NCBI RefSeq assembly: GCF_017872555.1 | Contig: NZ_JAEDOX010000005.1 | Span: forward strand, 1-64,000 | Origin: Ruegeria sp. HKCCSA071 | GTDB taxonomy: Bacteria > Pseudomonadota > Alphaproteobacteria > Rhodobacterales > Rhodobacteraceae | DNA length: 64,000 nucleotides | Direction: 5' to 3' | Shown: piece by piece, positions 1 to 8,752 of the stretch | Layout: each line of letters opens with the position of its first letter | How positions within the stretch are numbered: position 1 is the first letter of the stretch | The notes under the pieces: model-generated | What the model was told of the DNA's origin: nothing | What the model saw: only the letters and a program-made list of their open reading frames with translations | The model's database searches: none | Translations under genes and position numbers: made by a program

Positions 1-96
1 CTGGGCTGGATCAACGACCACGACCTCAAAGCCCGCGCCCGCAAATTCGGCAAAAACGAATACGGAAAATACCTCAAAAACCTGCTCAACCAATAG
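1..96 (+). CDS. rfbA: Glucose-1-phosphate thymidylyltransferase, C-terminal end (partial)
   Basis: Only the last 31 codons are in the window, ending with TAG. The reading frame LGWINDHDLKA...YGKYLKNLLNQ matches the C-terminus of RmlA/RfbA enzymes, which end in a GWI-D--L--LA-----YG-YL--LL pattern. The full enzyme makes dTDP-glucose from dTTP and glucose-1-phosphate, the first step to dTDP-deoxysugars. This fits fdtA and fdtB further down, which act on dTDP-4-keto-6-deoxyglucose. The assignment rests on a short tail, so it is likely rather than certain. Confidence 0.7.
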   Translation: MGWINDHDLKARARKFGKNEYGKYLKNLLNQ

Positions 97-98
97 GT

Positions 99-311
99 TT
101 AGCCAGCGGCATCTGCTTCGGGAAGGCGATCCCAGAAAACTTCATAAATTGAATTAATCGGATTTCGTTCCTGATCCCGCAATTGAGCATTATGCCTTTC
201 ACTGGTGGTAAGGTGTCTTGCACGCTCTCCTGCACTTGCCGGCGGATCGTCAATCATGATCTGTCGAAAAAACGCATTAAAGTCAAACTGATCGGCAGAA
301 GAGAACGGCGG
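99..311 (-). pseudogene. Open reading frame remnant without a start, convergent with rfbA
   Basis: The minus strand is open for 70 codons between an upstream TAG (312-314) and a TAA at 99-101, only three bases beyond the rfbA stop. The translation ends in RNPINSIYEVFWDRLPEADAAG and reads like a genuine protein tail, with balanced composition. There is no start at the 5' end; the first internal ATG is at 257 and would give about 52 residues. I do not recognise the family. It may be a 3' remnant of a glycan-related gene whose 5' part is lost. Nothing else is evident between 312 and 400. Confidence 0.3.
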
Positions 312-400
312 CTAAAAATAACTGATCCTATTCAGTTTTCGTGGAGCGGCTCAGTCTTGCTTTGCCCAGTTACAGCCGGAATCCAGAAGCCTGTTTTACT

Positions 401-1561
401 TCACTGTAAATGGGTTTCCGCGTCTTGGCGTACTATTCTGGATGCTTCTTGTTGAATGTCCTGGCCCACCGGTCCTTGGATTCGGGAAATAATTGCCAAC
501 ATCAACCCAGCCCCCTTCGGAGATAGCCACAGCGGAGACTTTTTGAGAAACTGAAAACCACGATGAGACAGAGTGTAGGCTGGCAGGCAATACGCACAGG
601 CGTATCGCGACACAGTTGTCAGGATAAACGCAATACGATCGGAACGCCCAGCTGCGCTGAGTGCATCAAGGCTCAAAACTTGTTCTTTTACTGCATCCAA
701 GGCAACGTCGCCGGGAATGATGAGTTCCCGCGCAACCCTATCGACTTCCGTGTCCGTCAGGGCTTCCAATTCGCGGTCAAGCGCATCAACCTCGCATGTG
801 GCACGATGCGTATATCCATGCTTCAAAACCCATTGTGACAACCCAATTTCGCCACGGCGTACCGTTCTTGTTTTGTCATTTCGAATTTCGAGTTTGCGCC
901 AGTACTTTACAAATTCTGGGTTTCTTAAGATGGCCGGACCAATACCAAGTGCATAAGAAGCATAATGGAAATTTCGGTGCGTCACTCGAAACTTCCACGT
1001 AATTTCCCGAAAATTCGCCGGATCGACCCGAGGCATCGCAAAGTTGGAGGTAGCTGCTGCGAAATCCACATTTAAATCGCGCGCGTCATCAAACCAAGTG
1101 CGTTTTTGTGGGACCAACCATGCGGAATCATTTAAGAGCCAAAGCCGAGTCAACTCTGGGAAACGGTTGGCCACTTCCAGTACGCCATCCCGATACCCGC
1201 CAAAGTCATATCCGAAGTTTGGACGTTCTATAATCAGTGAAGCGTGCGGGCTAAGTTCAGCAAAATCTGTCCGGCTGAGCGGCAGATTGGATACGACGAT
1301 TGGGGAAATGCCTGCCTGAACCATCTGCTCCAAAGCATACAGATGGGAAGGCAAGACACCCGTTTTAGGAAAGATAAGAAATATACCGATTTCTGAACCA
1401 AATGAAACAGCACCTGGTATGCGCTTCACCTGGCGAGACAACACCCAATCGTAATACCGGCGGAGATATACATGCCGCAGAAGTTCAGCGGGTAGGTGCA
1501 TGAGCTTGCGGCCCGCGCGCGCCAATTCTCGCTGAATTTTCCATAACGGTGGTAAATTCAT
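401..1561 (-). CDS. Rhamnan synthesis F (RgpF)-like glycan protein
   Basis: This is a 386-residue protein with features of the rhamnan synthesis protein F family (PF05045), found in polysaccharide loci and thought to act in glycan assembly. The diagnostic stretch is NFGYDFGGYRDGV (about residues 113-125) followed by LWLLNDSAWLVP, the usual RgpF pattern of a glycine-rich Asp motif and an N-D-S segment. No signal peptide is visible. A GGATGAG sequence precedes the ATG. The gene points away from the main glycan operon and stands alone beside IS debris. RgpF proteins often accompany glycosyltransferase domains, as in the protein at 5033-7666; here the domain is free-standing. The exact substrate is unknown. 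Confidence 0.65.
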   Translation of the reverse strand: MNLPPLWKIQRELARAGRKLMHLPAELLRHVYLRRYYDWVLSRQVKRIPGAVSFGSEIGIFLIFPKTGVLPSHLYALEQMVQAGISPIVVSNLPLSRTDFAELSPHASLIIERPNFGYDFGGYRDGVLEVANRFPELTRLWLLNDSAWLVPQKRTWFDDARDLNVDFAAATSNFAMPRVDPANFREITWKFRVTHRNFHYASYALGIGPAILRNPEFVKYWRKLEIRNDKTRTVRRGEIGLSQWVLKHGYTHRATCEVDALDRELEALTDTEVDRVARELIIPGDVALDAVKEQVLSLDALSAAGRSDRIAFILTTVSRYACAYCLPAYTLSHRGFQFLKKSPLWLSPKGAGLMLAIISRIQGPVGQDIQQEASRIVRQDAETHLQ

Positions 1562-1769
1562 TCACACTCATCCAAATGTCGTTTCGATTTCAGTTTCTAA
1601 GCTGACTAGGTCGTCACAAATGGGCCGAACTCTTAATCTAAGTATCAACTGATACTAAATGGTTCGAAACGCCTCTAGCACAGGCCCTTGGGTTTCAAAA
1701 CCCAAAACTAGAAGGTGGATGAAGCCAACTGTGAATCAAGCCTATTACCCGGCTTTCTGACCGGTTGAG

Positions 1770-1927
1770 TGAAGTGGTCCCGGAAAACTGGACAGTCGGC
1801 TAAGGTGTATCCCAAACTTTTGAAGGGATGCGAGAATGGCGAAGCGCCGGAAGTTTACAGACCAGTTTAAGGCCAAGGTGGCGTTGGAGGCGCTGCGTAG
1901 CAGACAAACTCCGCAGCAATGTCGGGC
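1770..1927 (+). mobile_element. IS3-family left-end fragment with 5' piece of orfA
   Basis: A terminus-like sequence TGAAGTGGTCCCGG begins near 1770, and an orfA start (ATG 1836) encodes MAKRRKFTDQFKAKVALEAL, a typical IS3-family OrfA N-terminus with the start of a helix-turn-helix. The frame continues only about 30 codons before the sequence switches at 1928 to a different IS3 element. The rest of this element is not in the window. It is a dead remnant, probably cut by insertion or rearrangement of the next element. The outer boundary is approximate. Confidence 0.6.
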
Positions 1928-2442
1928 TGCTCTGAAACCCATTTTCCGGCCATTTTTGTCTAGAGTTTTCCGCAACGAGTCCTTGGCTGGGAGAAGGGCG
2001 GAGGCGATGAAAGCAGCGAGAATTACAGGCGCGCAGAAGGCGTTTGTTTTGAAGCAGGTTGAAGACGGCAAGACGGTTTCTGAAGTGTGCCGTGAGGCCG
2101 GGATCAGCTCTGCGACCTGCTTCAACTGGAAGAAAAGTATGCGGGTATGTTGCCATCTGACATGCGTCGCCTGCGTGAACTGGAAGACGAGAACAGCCGT
2201 TTGAAACGGATCGTGGCCGATTTGACCCTGGACCGTGAGATGTTGCAGGACGTTATCAAGCGAAAGCTCTTAGGTTGGATCGGAAGCGCGAGCTTATCGA
2301 CGGTGTTCGGGAAGACTGGCGGGTGTCTGTCAGGCGCGCCTGCAAGGTGTTGCGGTTCGACAGATCGGCCGACCAGTATGTTTCCCGCCGCACCTATCCG
2401 GCCGTCTTGAAACGGCGCATCAAAGAGATTTGCGTGACCCGT
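1928..2442 (+). mobile_element. IS3-family element copy 1, 3'-truncated
   Basis: Sequence starting TGCTCTGAAACCC is shared almost base for base with the minus-strand element whose 5' end is at 17897. This copy keeps the left end, orfA and the first part of orfB, then breaks off after the codons for EICVTR and joins an IS21 remnant at about 2443. Its left flank is another IS3 fragment, whereas the other copy has a different flank, which defines the shared left boundary. It cannot encode a complete transposase. Confidence 0.7.
2007..2442 (+). pseudogene. IS3 transposase orfA/orfB, frameshifted and truncated
   Basis: OrfA starts MKAARITGAQKAFVLKQ, an IS3-type helix-turn-helix protein. After NWKK the frame is lost: one A is missing from the A-run near 2134-2138, so the expected continuation (KYAGMLPSDMRRLRELEDEN, leucine zipper) lies in the next frame from 2147. 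OrfB follows (MDRKRELIDGVREDW from 2275) and ends at the truncation before any DDE catalytic residue. The same one-base loss is present in the second copy at 17.1-17.9 kb, so the lesion predates their separation. Confidence 0.65.
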
Positions 2443-2635
2443 GCGCTCCTCGACCGGCTCACACATCTCTGCGACATTGTCGAGACCGGCAATGAAAGCT
2501 GACGCTTTCAAAACCGCAAATAGCGCGGGCCCAAAAACCTACGCAAACCCAACGCAGCTGCTTGAAATGGAGACTGTGCTGAGCTGGGCCCGCTCAGAAC
2601 CGAAGGGGTCAATTTAGGATGTTGATTGAAAGAAT
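2443..2635 (+). mobile_element. IS21-family remnant: 3' end of istB and right end
   Basis: Codons from 2443 read ALLDRLTHLCDIVETGNES followed by a stop and RFQNRK. This matches the C-terminus of IstB, the AAA+ helper ATPase of IS21-family transposition, which normally ends near CDIVETGN-S-RFKNR. The stop replaces what would be a Tyr or Trp codon. Downstream, GGGGTCAATTT near 2609 resembles an IS21-type terminus. No istA is present. The right boundary is estimated. Confidence 0.55.
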
Positions 2636-2724
2636 CGCTGAGTTAGATCTTGTTTAGAATGCCGAAGCACTCCTCACTTGGGGTGACCGCGTTTTGCGGG
2701 TCTAGCGTGACGCGTCAAGACTAT

Positions 2725-3423
2725 TCAATTAGAGAGGGCAAGGCCATAGACGTCTTGGTGGTTGTCCCACGCGTGGTTTTTGAACCGCACCACCTGCAAA
2801 CCAACTTCCTCAACCGCAGCTCGCACCCAAGCTTCCGAGCAGATTGAAATGCCGTAGCTGGTCGCATTTGGATAGTCACGATAGCCGTAACCGGTCGCAA
2901 AATAATCCATACACATGGCGTTCTCTTCCTCTGCCTCAATTCCGTAAACAGACGCGCCGCGTCGCATGACGCGACCCGCTACCAAAGCTCCATGCGTCGT
3001 GACAACCGCCCGACCCCTTGCAGTAAGGTGGCGCGCGACAAAGCCGAAAAAGGCCTTGGTGGTATCGGCATCCAAATGGGTTATCAGAGACCCCACCCAA
3101 ATCAGGTCGAACGCCATTCCAAAATTCAGTGTGGAAAAGTCAGTCGATGACAGGAGCATCTTTGTTCCGAAATTTGCCTTACAGAAGCGTGCGCCGTCCT
3201 CATTTAGATCTGCGACAAAAACCTCACTAGAAGGATAGTTCGCCACTAGGTATCGCGTGACACGACCGTGACCGCAAGGTAAATCAAGTATCTTTTCAGG
3301 TTGCAATTCGCCCAAAGTGACCTGAATTTCATTGAATGCGTTTGCGCCACAGGAAAAGTAGTGGGCATTGTCGCCTAGATACATTTCATCATTTTTGGAA
3401 ATCTCTTGTGAAACAGTGGCCAT
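2725..3423 (-). CDS. Class I SAM-dependent methyltransferase
   Basis: The protein of about 232 residues has the class I methyltransferase signature ILDLPCGHGRVTRYL (motif I, SAM binding), then VFVADLNEDGARFC (motif II acidic residue) and FDLIWVGSLITHLD (motif IV region). The substrate cannot be read from the sequence; a sugar or a glycan-linked target is plausible from the island context. I favour the ATG at 3423, which has GGAAAG five bases upstream, over the one five codons earlier (3438), which has no visible ribosome site. It is the only apparently intact gene within the IS pile, so it may be passenger DNA kept from the original glycan locus. Confidence 0.75.
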   Translation of the reverse strand: MATVSQEISKNDEMYLGDNAHYFSCGANAFNEIQVTLGELQPEKILDLPCGHGRVTRYLVANYPSSEVFVADLNEDGARFCKANFGTKMLLSSTDFSTLNFGMAFDLIWVGSLITHLDADTTKAFFGFVARHLTARGRAVVTTHGALVAGRVMRRGASVYGIEAEEENAMCMDYFATGYGYRDYPNATSYGISICSEAWVRAAVEEVGLQVVRFKNHAWDNHQDVYGLALSN

Positions 3424-3737
3424 GTGGTCTTTCCGCATTACATCCGAAGATTGAGTTCAAAGAGGTTCGGATTACATTCCAAGAAATGCTTCAGTTAAGA
3501 GTTGAGTGCCAAAAACTCTCTAGAATGTAAAGGCGCGCGCAGAGGTTTGGCAAATTGCATCAATCGAATGGCAAGGTTTCGATGAAGCCATTTGTCATCC
3601 GTAAAGTTAGAAGTGCGGTCGTCGGTGCCACTTAGTGTCGGTAAGTATGATCGCGTGCAAAAAACAGACCTTTTGACCCAGCCCCCGGCAGTCAGGCCAT
3701 TGAGGTGTTAGAAATCCATCCAAGAAAAGGATGGACC

Positions 3738-4001
3738 ATGAAACGAAGATTTAGTGATGAGCAGATCATTGGGATGATCAAAGAGTATGAGGCAGGCGTG
3801 AAAGCGCAGGAGCTTTGTCGCAGATACGGCATCAGTGATGCGACCTTCTATAAGTACAAAGCAAAGTTTGGCGGCATGAACGTGTCTGATGCCTAGAAGC
3901 TGCAGGCGCTGGCAGAAGAGAGCAACAAGCTGAAGCGCATGTTGGCGGATGCGATGCTGGACAATGCAGCCCTAAGGGATCTCGCGACAAAAAACTACTG
4001 A
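3738..4001 (+). pseudogene. IS3 orfA with premature stop
   Basis: The ATG at 3738 begins MKRRFSDEQIIGMIKEYEAG, a common OrfA type with helix-turn-helix and a following leucine-zipper region. A TAG at 3894-3896 replaces what is usually a Gln codon (SDA-Q-KL). The frame then continues KLQALAEESNKLKRMLADAM to a TGA at 3999-4001. OrfB lies in the -1 frame, as is usual for IS3 programmed frameshifting. Confidence 0.65.
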
Positions 4002-4009
4002 CGCCTGAT

Positions 4010-4286
4010 GTGATGCGACGAGCCGTGCGCGATGTGATGGATCGGTATGGCTTGTCTGAGCGTTGGGCGTGTGAATTGGCTGATATGCATAGGTCAGTCT
4101 TTCAGTATCAGAAGCGGGATCAGGGCGATGGTGCGATACGCAAAAGGCTGCACGAACTGGCGAATGAACGTCGTCGGTTCGGCTATCGTCGTTTGGGCAT
4201 CTTGTTGGCCAGGGAAGGTTTTGAGGTGAACCACAAGAAGCTGTTCCGGCTCTATCGCGAAGAAGGGTTGGCTGTGCGTCGTAGAC
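4010..4286 (+). pseudogene. IS3 orfB, 5' part
   Basis: The frame encodes MRRAVRDVMDRYGLSERWAC and FGYRRLGILLAREGFEVNHK, the N-terminal region of an IS3 OrfB transposase. After RRRR at about 4286 the sequence changes to the IS110 end and the protein runs into foreign codons. The part holding the first Asp of the DDE triad is absent; the frame resumes at 4420. Confidence 0.65.
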
Positions 4287-4419
4287 GGTCTCCTCTGCAG
4301 GGTGGTTTGTCGCAAAATCACGTAGAGACCTGAGAACCGACTATGATCACCTGCTGTGCTATTTGATGGCCGCGCAGGCAATCATAGCCTCTTTATCAAC
4401 ATCATTCCTAATGTGTTAC
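4287..4419 (-). mobile_element. Decayed left end of an IS110-family element inside IS3 orfB
   Basis: This 133-bp stretch aligns, in inverted orientation, with the left end of the intact IS110 element (15505-15634). It keeps the large hairpin (4339-4389), the subterminal repeat in altered form (CATTCCTAA against CATTCCGAA) and the terminal ...GTGTTAC against ...GTGCTAC. It ends exactly before GGG-ACC-GAA-TTC, the Gly-Thr-Glu-Phe codons of the IS3 DDE motif, the same position that the intact element occupies in another IS3. The transposase gene and the other end are gone, probably by a deletion that also removed the middle of orfB. Confidence 0.7.
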
Positions 4420-4713
4420 GGGACCGAATTCATTGCGCAGATGGTATGGGGCTGGATCGCGGCGGTCGGGGCGAATACGGCCTACATCAAACCGGGATCA
4501 CCATAGGAGAACGAATACTGCGAAAGCTTCAACGCACGGTTCCGCTACAAGCTGTTGACTGGTGAAATCTTCTACAGCTTGTAGGAAACCCAAATCCTGA
4601 TCGAGCATTGGCACGTCCACTACAACACCGTCAGGCCGCATAGCGCATTGAGGTATCGTCCGCCTGCGCCGAAAAGCACCTTACTGATGGACCAAAGGCC
4701 AACATTGCACTAA
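4420..4713 (+). pseudogene. IS3 orfB, 3' part with two stops
   Basis: Starting at the Gly codon of the DNGTEF motif, the frame reads GTEFIAQMVWGWIAAVGANT, then YIKPGSP, TAG (4504-4506, normally Trp), ENEYCESFNARFRYKLL and a second TAG normally encoding Lys, ending HYNTVRPHSALRYRPPAPK. This is the C-terminal catalytic region of an IS3 transposase, with the Glu of the DDE triad next to the first stop. It is inactive. Confidence 0.7.
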
Positions 4714-4745
4714 CAATCAAACCGGACCACCCGGTGGAGGCACGC

Positions 4746-5032
4746 CAGGTTATGCTTCGCGATCATCTGATAATTTGGCGATATCCAGCTGACCAGTTCA
4801 GTTTGGGAGGACACAGACCTCAAAAAGCTTGATCCAGAGGAACAATCAAGTATGACAACCGTGGATCAGCGACCACATGAAGGAAGTTGTTTGAATATCC
4901 AACGTGGTCGTAACCACTTCGGACGAACTGGATAACCAAAAGTTGAGGTAGTCATAAGTGTTCAGGGCTGGCTCCACCATTTAGGGGACACAGCTGGCCA
5001 ACTTACACTCTATTGCATAAGCAGATCTCTGA
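4746..5032. other. Non-coding stretch before the glycan operon
   Basis: No convincing open frame or IS match is visible between the IS3 end and the ATG at 5033. The promoter of the downstream operon may lie here, but I see no strong -35/-10 pair. The nearest possible ribosome site for 5033 is weak. Confidence 0.3.
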
Positions 5033-7666
5033 ATGTCAAAAAATAAATCCAGTGAAACAAGCGGTCCCCACACTTTGCGGGATTTGGATGCCGAGAATGC
5101 ACAAGCTTCGCGCAATGAGATTCTCGCAGAACTGTCGCGAACAGCTGCGGAACTTGAATACCTGCGCACTACGTCTAAGGAAAGCCAACATCTTTTTTAT
5201 GAATTGGCCGAGGCACGGGACAAGCCCTGGGAATCGCTGAAGCATAAACAAGTAAGCAAGTTTCTTTATTGGCTTGCCAGACAGGAGTCTTTGTTTTCCG
5301 AACGCCGCCGAGAGCGTTTTTTGTCCTCGGCCAAAAAACGCGATCCCAAGCGCTCAATACATCATTTGGTTGAGATGGGCGCACTCGAAAGTTCAGACGG
5401 AGGCGGCAGCTTTGCACGCACCAAAAACCAAGATAGCCCTTCGAGGGGTTCGACCCTAGCTAAAGTGACCAATCGGAAACATGACAGCACCGTTATGGTT
5501 GTGAGCCATGATGCCACTCGGACAGGTGCTCCAATACTTGCTTTGAACCTCGTTAAAGAGCTTGGCAAAAACCACAATGTTATATCCGTCACCCTTGGTG
5601 GTGGCGAACTTGCTAATGAGTTTCGAGCCGAGAGCGTCGAGTTTTTCGAACTTAACCGTAGGTCCATAAAACAAGCTGAAATTACAAAGAGGATTGTAGA
5701 GATTTGCGCTAAGAATGGTGTAAGGGCCGGATTCGTCAACAGTGTTGAATCCAGATCCACCCTTCCCGGTCTCAGGGCGGCAGGCATTCCGTCGGTCGCC
5801 CTACTGCATGAATTTGCCACCTACATTCGGCCTACAACCGCATTCTCTGATGTCCTCGTCAACGCGGACCATGTCGTGTTCTCCGCGGACATAACTTTGG
5901 ACAATGTGCTTTCCGAACTTGGGGTGGAAAGGCCGGTGAATGTCCATATTTTGCCTCAGGGCAAGTGTAGTAGCCAATCGGCCGACGAAGCGCCCAACAA
6001 GATCGAAACGGCCTGGTTAGACAGTGTGCTTAGACCTGGCGGAGCAGCGGACGAAACCTTTGTCGTTATCGGTGCGGGTACGATTGAAACGCGCAAGGGG
6101 ATTGATCTGTTCGTTGAAGTGGCCAATAGGGTCATTCGGGGTCCCGGAGGTGGACGCTTCCGGTTCGTTTGGTTCGGACACGGCTACGATCCGGTTCTTG
6201 ACACACAGCGTTCGGCCTACTTGGCGGATCAGATCGAACGGGCAGGGATTCAATCGCAAGTGCAAATCGTGCGCTCAACGACAGAGATTGAACACGTCTA
6301 CAAAACCGCGGATCTGTTGTTGCTTTCGTCACGTCTCGACCCACTTCCGAACGTGGCTATCGATATGCTTGTTGCGAACAAGCCTATGGTTTGCTTTGAG
6401 CGCACGACGGGCATAGCCGACCTGTTAGAGTCCGCGGGCTTGAAAGAGGCCTGTATAGCTAGCTTCCTTGACACGACAGAGATGGCCGAAAAGATTGTTG
6501 CGTTGGCTCATGATGCTGACCTTCTTGCGGACGTACTGGCACGAAGCCAGAAGTTGGCGCGCGAAACCTTCGATTTTGCGGCATACACCCATCGGCTGGA
6601 GAACCTAGTCGTTAGGGGGGGGTGTAAATCGGAAAACATTATCAGGGATGCGAAGCGGTTGAAAACGTCGGGCGCGTTCCGACAGGACTTCTTCAGTAAT
6701 CCACTTAAAGAGAAGACGACCGAGGATCAGGACATTAAGAACTACCTGAATTCAAATGTGAGCGGTGCACCTTCACGGAAACCTGTGCCAGGCTTCAATC
6801 CTCTGATCTACGCGGAGGAACACGGATGGAAATTGTCCAACGACCCCTTCATTTCCTATATTGACGAAGGCTGTCCGGAAGGGCGCTGGAAGTCCGAAGT
6901 CATAAATGAGACTAGCGGCATCGACCCGGATGTGTTGCGTACGACAAAAGTGGCCCTTCACATCCACGCATTTTTCCCAGATGAAGTCGGAAACATCTTA
7001 ACGCGCTTGTCTGCGAACCAAGTAAAACCCAGCTTGTTCGTAAGCGCACCGCAAAGCCAGTTAGAGCTGGTTAAAGACGTTATAAGCCCTTACAACGAGC
7101 AGGTTGTCGCTCTGCGAGCTGTCCCGAATAGAGGTCGAGATATTGCGCCGTTTCTTACTGAATTCGGTCAGGAGATGGCGGCGGATTTCGACATTATTGG
7201 GCATCTGCACACGAAAAAATCTGGGGATGTTCAGGATCGAAAGGTCGTTGCGAACTGGGTCGAATTCCTAATGCAAAATACCGTAGGCGGTAAGATCGAC
7301 CCGACAATGCTCGACCGGATTGTGACGACTATGGCAAAGCAGCCGGAGGTCGGCATAGTTTATCCTGACGATCCCAATCTTCTCGGTTGGGCGAAAAACA
7401 AGGCTATTGCCGGTCACATCGCACAACGACTAGGGATAACAAAACTTCCGCAGCATATTAACTACCCGATGGGTACTATGTTCTGGGCGCGCGCGGATTT
7501 GATCGAACGATTTCTTGAGCTAAACTTGGGGTGGAACGATTATCCGGCAGAACCCTTGCCTTACGACGGCTCGTCCTTGCACGCGATTGAGCGGCTCTTT
7601 GGTGTGGCGCCAGCGAGTTTCGGTTATCGCACCGGTGTGACTAATGTGCGCGGGCTAACTCGATGA
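5033..7666 (+). CDS. Two-domain glycosyltransferase: GT4 fused to RgpF-like domain
   Basis: This 877-residue protein has three parts. Residues about 1-140 are charged and helical. Residues about 150-525 form a GT-B glycosyltransferase of the GT4 type, with VMVVSHDATRTGAPILALNL at the start, FVVIGAGTIETRKGIDLFV opening the second Rossmann domain, and ADLLLLSSRLDPLPNVAIDM as the donor-binding loop. Residues about 640-870 form a RgpF-type domain (PVNRGRDIAPFL... as PNRGRDIAPF, FDIIGHLHTKKS, NYPMGTMFWARADL). Such fusions occur in O-antigen and rhamnan loci and probably add one or more sugars at the cytoplasmic membrane face. It is the first gene of the operon running to 15146. Donor and acceptor sugars are unknown. 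Confidence 0.75.
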   Translation: MSKNKSSETSGPHTLRDLDAENAQASRNEILAELSRTAAELEYLRTTSKESQHLFYELAEARDKPWESLKHKQVSKFLYWLARQESLFSERRRERFLSSAKKRDPKRSIHHLVEMGALESSDGGGSFARTKNQDSPSRGSTLAKVTNRKHDSTVMVVSHDATRTGAPILALNLVKELGKNHNVISVTLGGGELANEFRAESVEFFELNRRSIKQAEITKRIVEICAKNGVRAGFVNSVESRSTLPGLRAAGIPSVALLHEFATYIRPTTAFSDVLVNADHVVFSADITLDNVLSELGVERPVNVHILPQGKCSSQSADEAPNKIETAWLDSVLRPGGAADETFVVIGAGTIETRKGIDLFVEVANRVIRGPGGGRFRFVWFGHGYDPVLDTQRSAYLADQIERAGIQSQVQIVRSTTEIEHVYKTADLLLLSSRLDPLPNVAIDMLVANKPMVCFERTTGIADLLESAGLKEACIASFLDTTEMAEKIVALAHDADLLADVLARSQKLARETFDFAAYTHRLENLVVRGGCKSENIIRDAKRLKTSGAFRQDFFSNPLKEKTTEDQDIKNYLNSNVSGAPSRKPVPGFNPLIYAEEHGWKLSNDPFISYIDEGCPEGRWKSEVINETSGIDPDVLRTTKVALHIHAFFPDEVGNILTRLSANQVKPSLFVSAPQSQLELVKDVISPYNEQVVALRAVPNRGRDIAPFLTEFGQEMAADFDIIGHLHTKKSGDVQDRKVVANWVEFLMQNTVGGKIDPTMLDRIVTTMAKQPEVGIVYPDDPNLLGWAKNKAIAGHIAQRLGITKLPQHINYPMGTMFWARADLIERFLELNLGWNDYPAEPLPYDGSSLHAIERLFGVAPASFGYRTGVTNVRGLTR

Positions 7667-7700
7667 GACGCAGTTCAAAATGGATTTGGCGGGACAACCC

Positions 7701-8630
7701 ATGAAGATCTTAGTGCTTGGTGGTTGTGGATTCATCGGCTCTCACGTGGTCGATGCCCTTCTTCGAGACGGCCATGAAATTCGAATATTCGACCGGAACG
7801 AGGAAAGCTTCCGACTGGCCTTGCCATCGGTGGAATACCGGCTCGGCGATTTCACTGACCAGGCTGCCGTGCGCGATGCCGTGGAGGGGATGGAGGCCGT
7901 GTTTCACCTCGTCTCCACCACGTTTCCGAGCACCGCGGCTCTCGATCCCAAACGGGACGTACGCGAGAATCTTCTAGGAACGCAACAACTTGTCGAAGCG
8001 ATGCTGGATGCAAACGTCTCGCGACTTCTGTTCCTTTCCTCTGGCGGTACCGTTTACGGGATCACGGAAACCGTTCCCATAGACGAAACGCACCCACTTC
8101 GCCCCATCAACTCCTACGGTATCACTAAAGTCGCAATTGAAAGCTATTTGGAAATGTACCGGCGCACTCGGGGATTGTCGCCCATCATCATACGGGCGTC
8201 GAATCCGTTCGGACCTCGACAGGGCCACACTGGTGTTCAGGGCGTAGTCGCGACGTTCCTCAACCAGATCGTCAATGGCGCAGCGGTGGAGGTCTGGGGC
8301 GACGGTTCAGTAGTGCGAGACTACGTATTCGTTCGCGATCTGGCGCGCTTTTGCGCCCTTGCTGGCGCCTCCAGGAAAGAAGGTGTCTACAACGCCGGCA
8401 GCGGCCGCGGTACGTCACTTGTAGAATTGTTGGCAGCCATGGAGGATGTGACGGGACGCGCCTTCGAACGTCGCTTTAAACCGGCGCCTGCTACCGATGT
8501 GCCAGTTTCCGTCCTTGACTGTTCGGCGGCGCTTGAAACCTTCAATTGGTCTGCTGAAACAGACATGCTTACCGGACTGCAAGAGACATGGGACTGGATT
8601 ATGGGCCTCAATCTAGGTTCCAAAAATTGA
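7701..8630 (+). CDS. NAD-dependent sugar nucleotide epimerase/dehydratase
   Basis: This is an extended SDR enzyme of about 309 residues. The N-terminus ILVLGGCGFIGSHVVDALL is the Rossmann glycine motif GxxGxxG. LFLSSGGTVYG and SYGITKVAIESYL supply the Ser and the YxxxK catalytic pair, and IIIRASNPFGPRQ is typical of GalE-like epimerases. It probably epimerises or dehydrates a UDP- or dTDP-sugar for the glycan; the substrate cannot be fixed. I chose the ATG at 7701, which has GGCGGGA upstream and places the nucleotide motif at the very N-terminus as usual. An ATG at 7680 is the alternative. Confidence 0.75.
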   Translation: MKILVLGGCGFIGSHVVDALLRDGHEIRIFDRNEESFRLALPSVEYRLGDFTDQAAVRDAVEGMEAVFHLVSTTFPSTAALDPKRDVRENLLGTQQLVEAMLDANVSRLLFLSSGGTVYGITETVPIDETHPLRPINSYGITKVAIESYLEMYRRTRGLSPIIIRASNPFGPRQGHTGVQGVVATFLNQIVNGAAVEVWGDGSVVRDYVFVRDLARFCALAGASRKEGVYNAGSGRGTSLVELLAAMEDVTGRAFERRFKPAPATDVPVSVLDCSAALETFNWSAETDMLTGLQETWDWIMGLNLGSKN

Positions 8631-8752
8631 GAGAGCACTTCGATACATCTGCGGGTGATTGCAGGATCTCTTGTTTGCGACAGCAGTTTTTTGTTAAGGA
8701 ACGCACTGTGGTTATTCACACGCCAAGACGGCACACATGAAGGAGAAGCGGA

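Larger units (their letters stand above)
3675..4745 (+). mobile_element. Second IS3-family element, degenerate and internally replaced
   Basis: An IS3-family element unrelated in sequence to the 1928/17897 copies. Candidate imperfect ends are CCCAGCCCCCGGC near 3677 and ACCGGACCACCCGG near 4722. Inside are orfA with a premature stop, the 5' part of orfB, a short IS110 end (4287-4419) and the 3' part of orfB with two in-frame stops. The orfB segment carrying the first catalytic Asp is missing. The element is dead. Confidence 0.65.
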
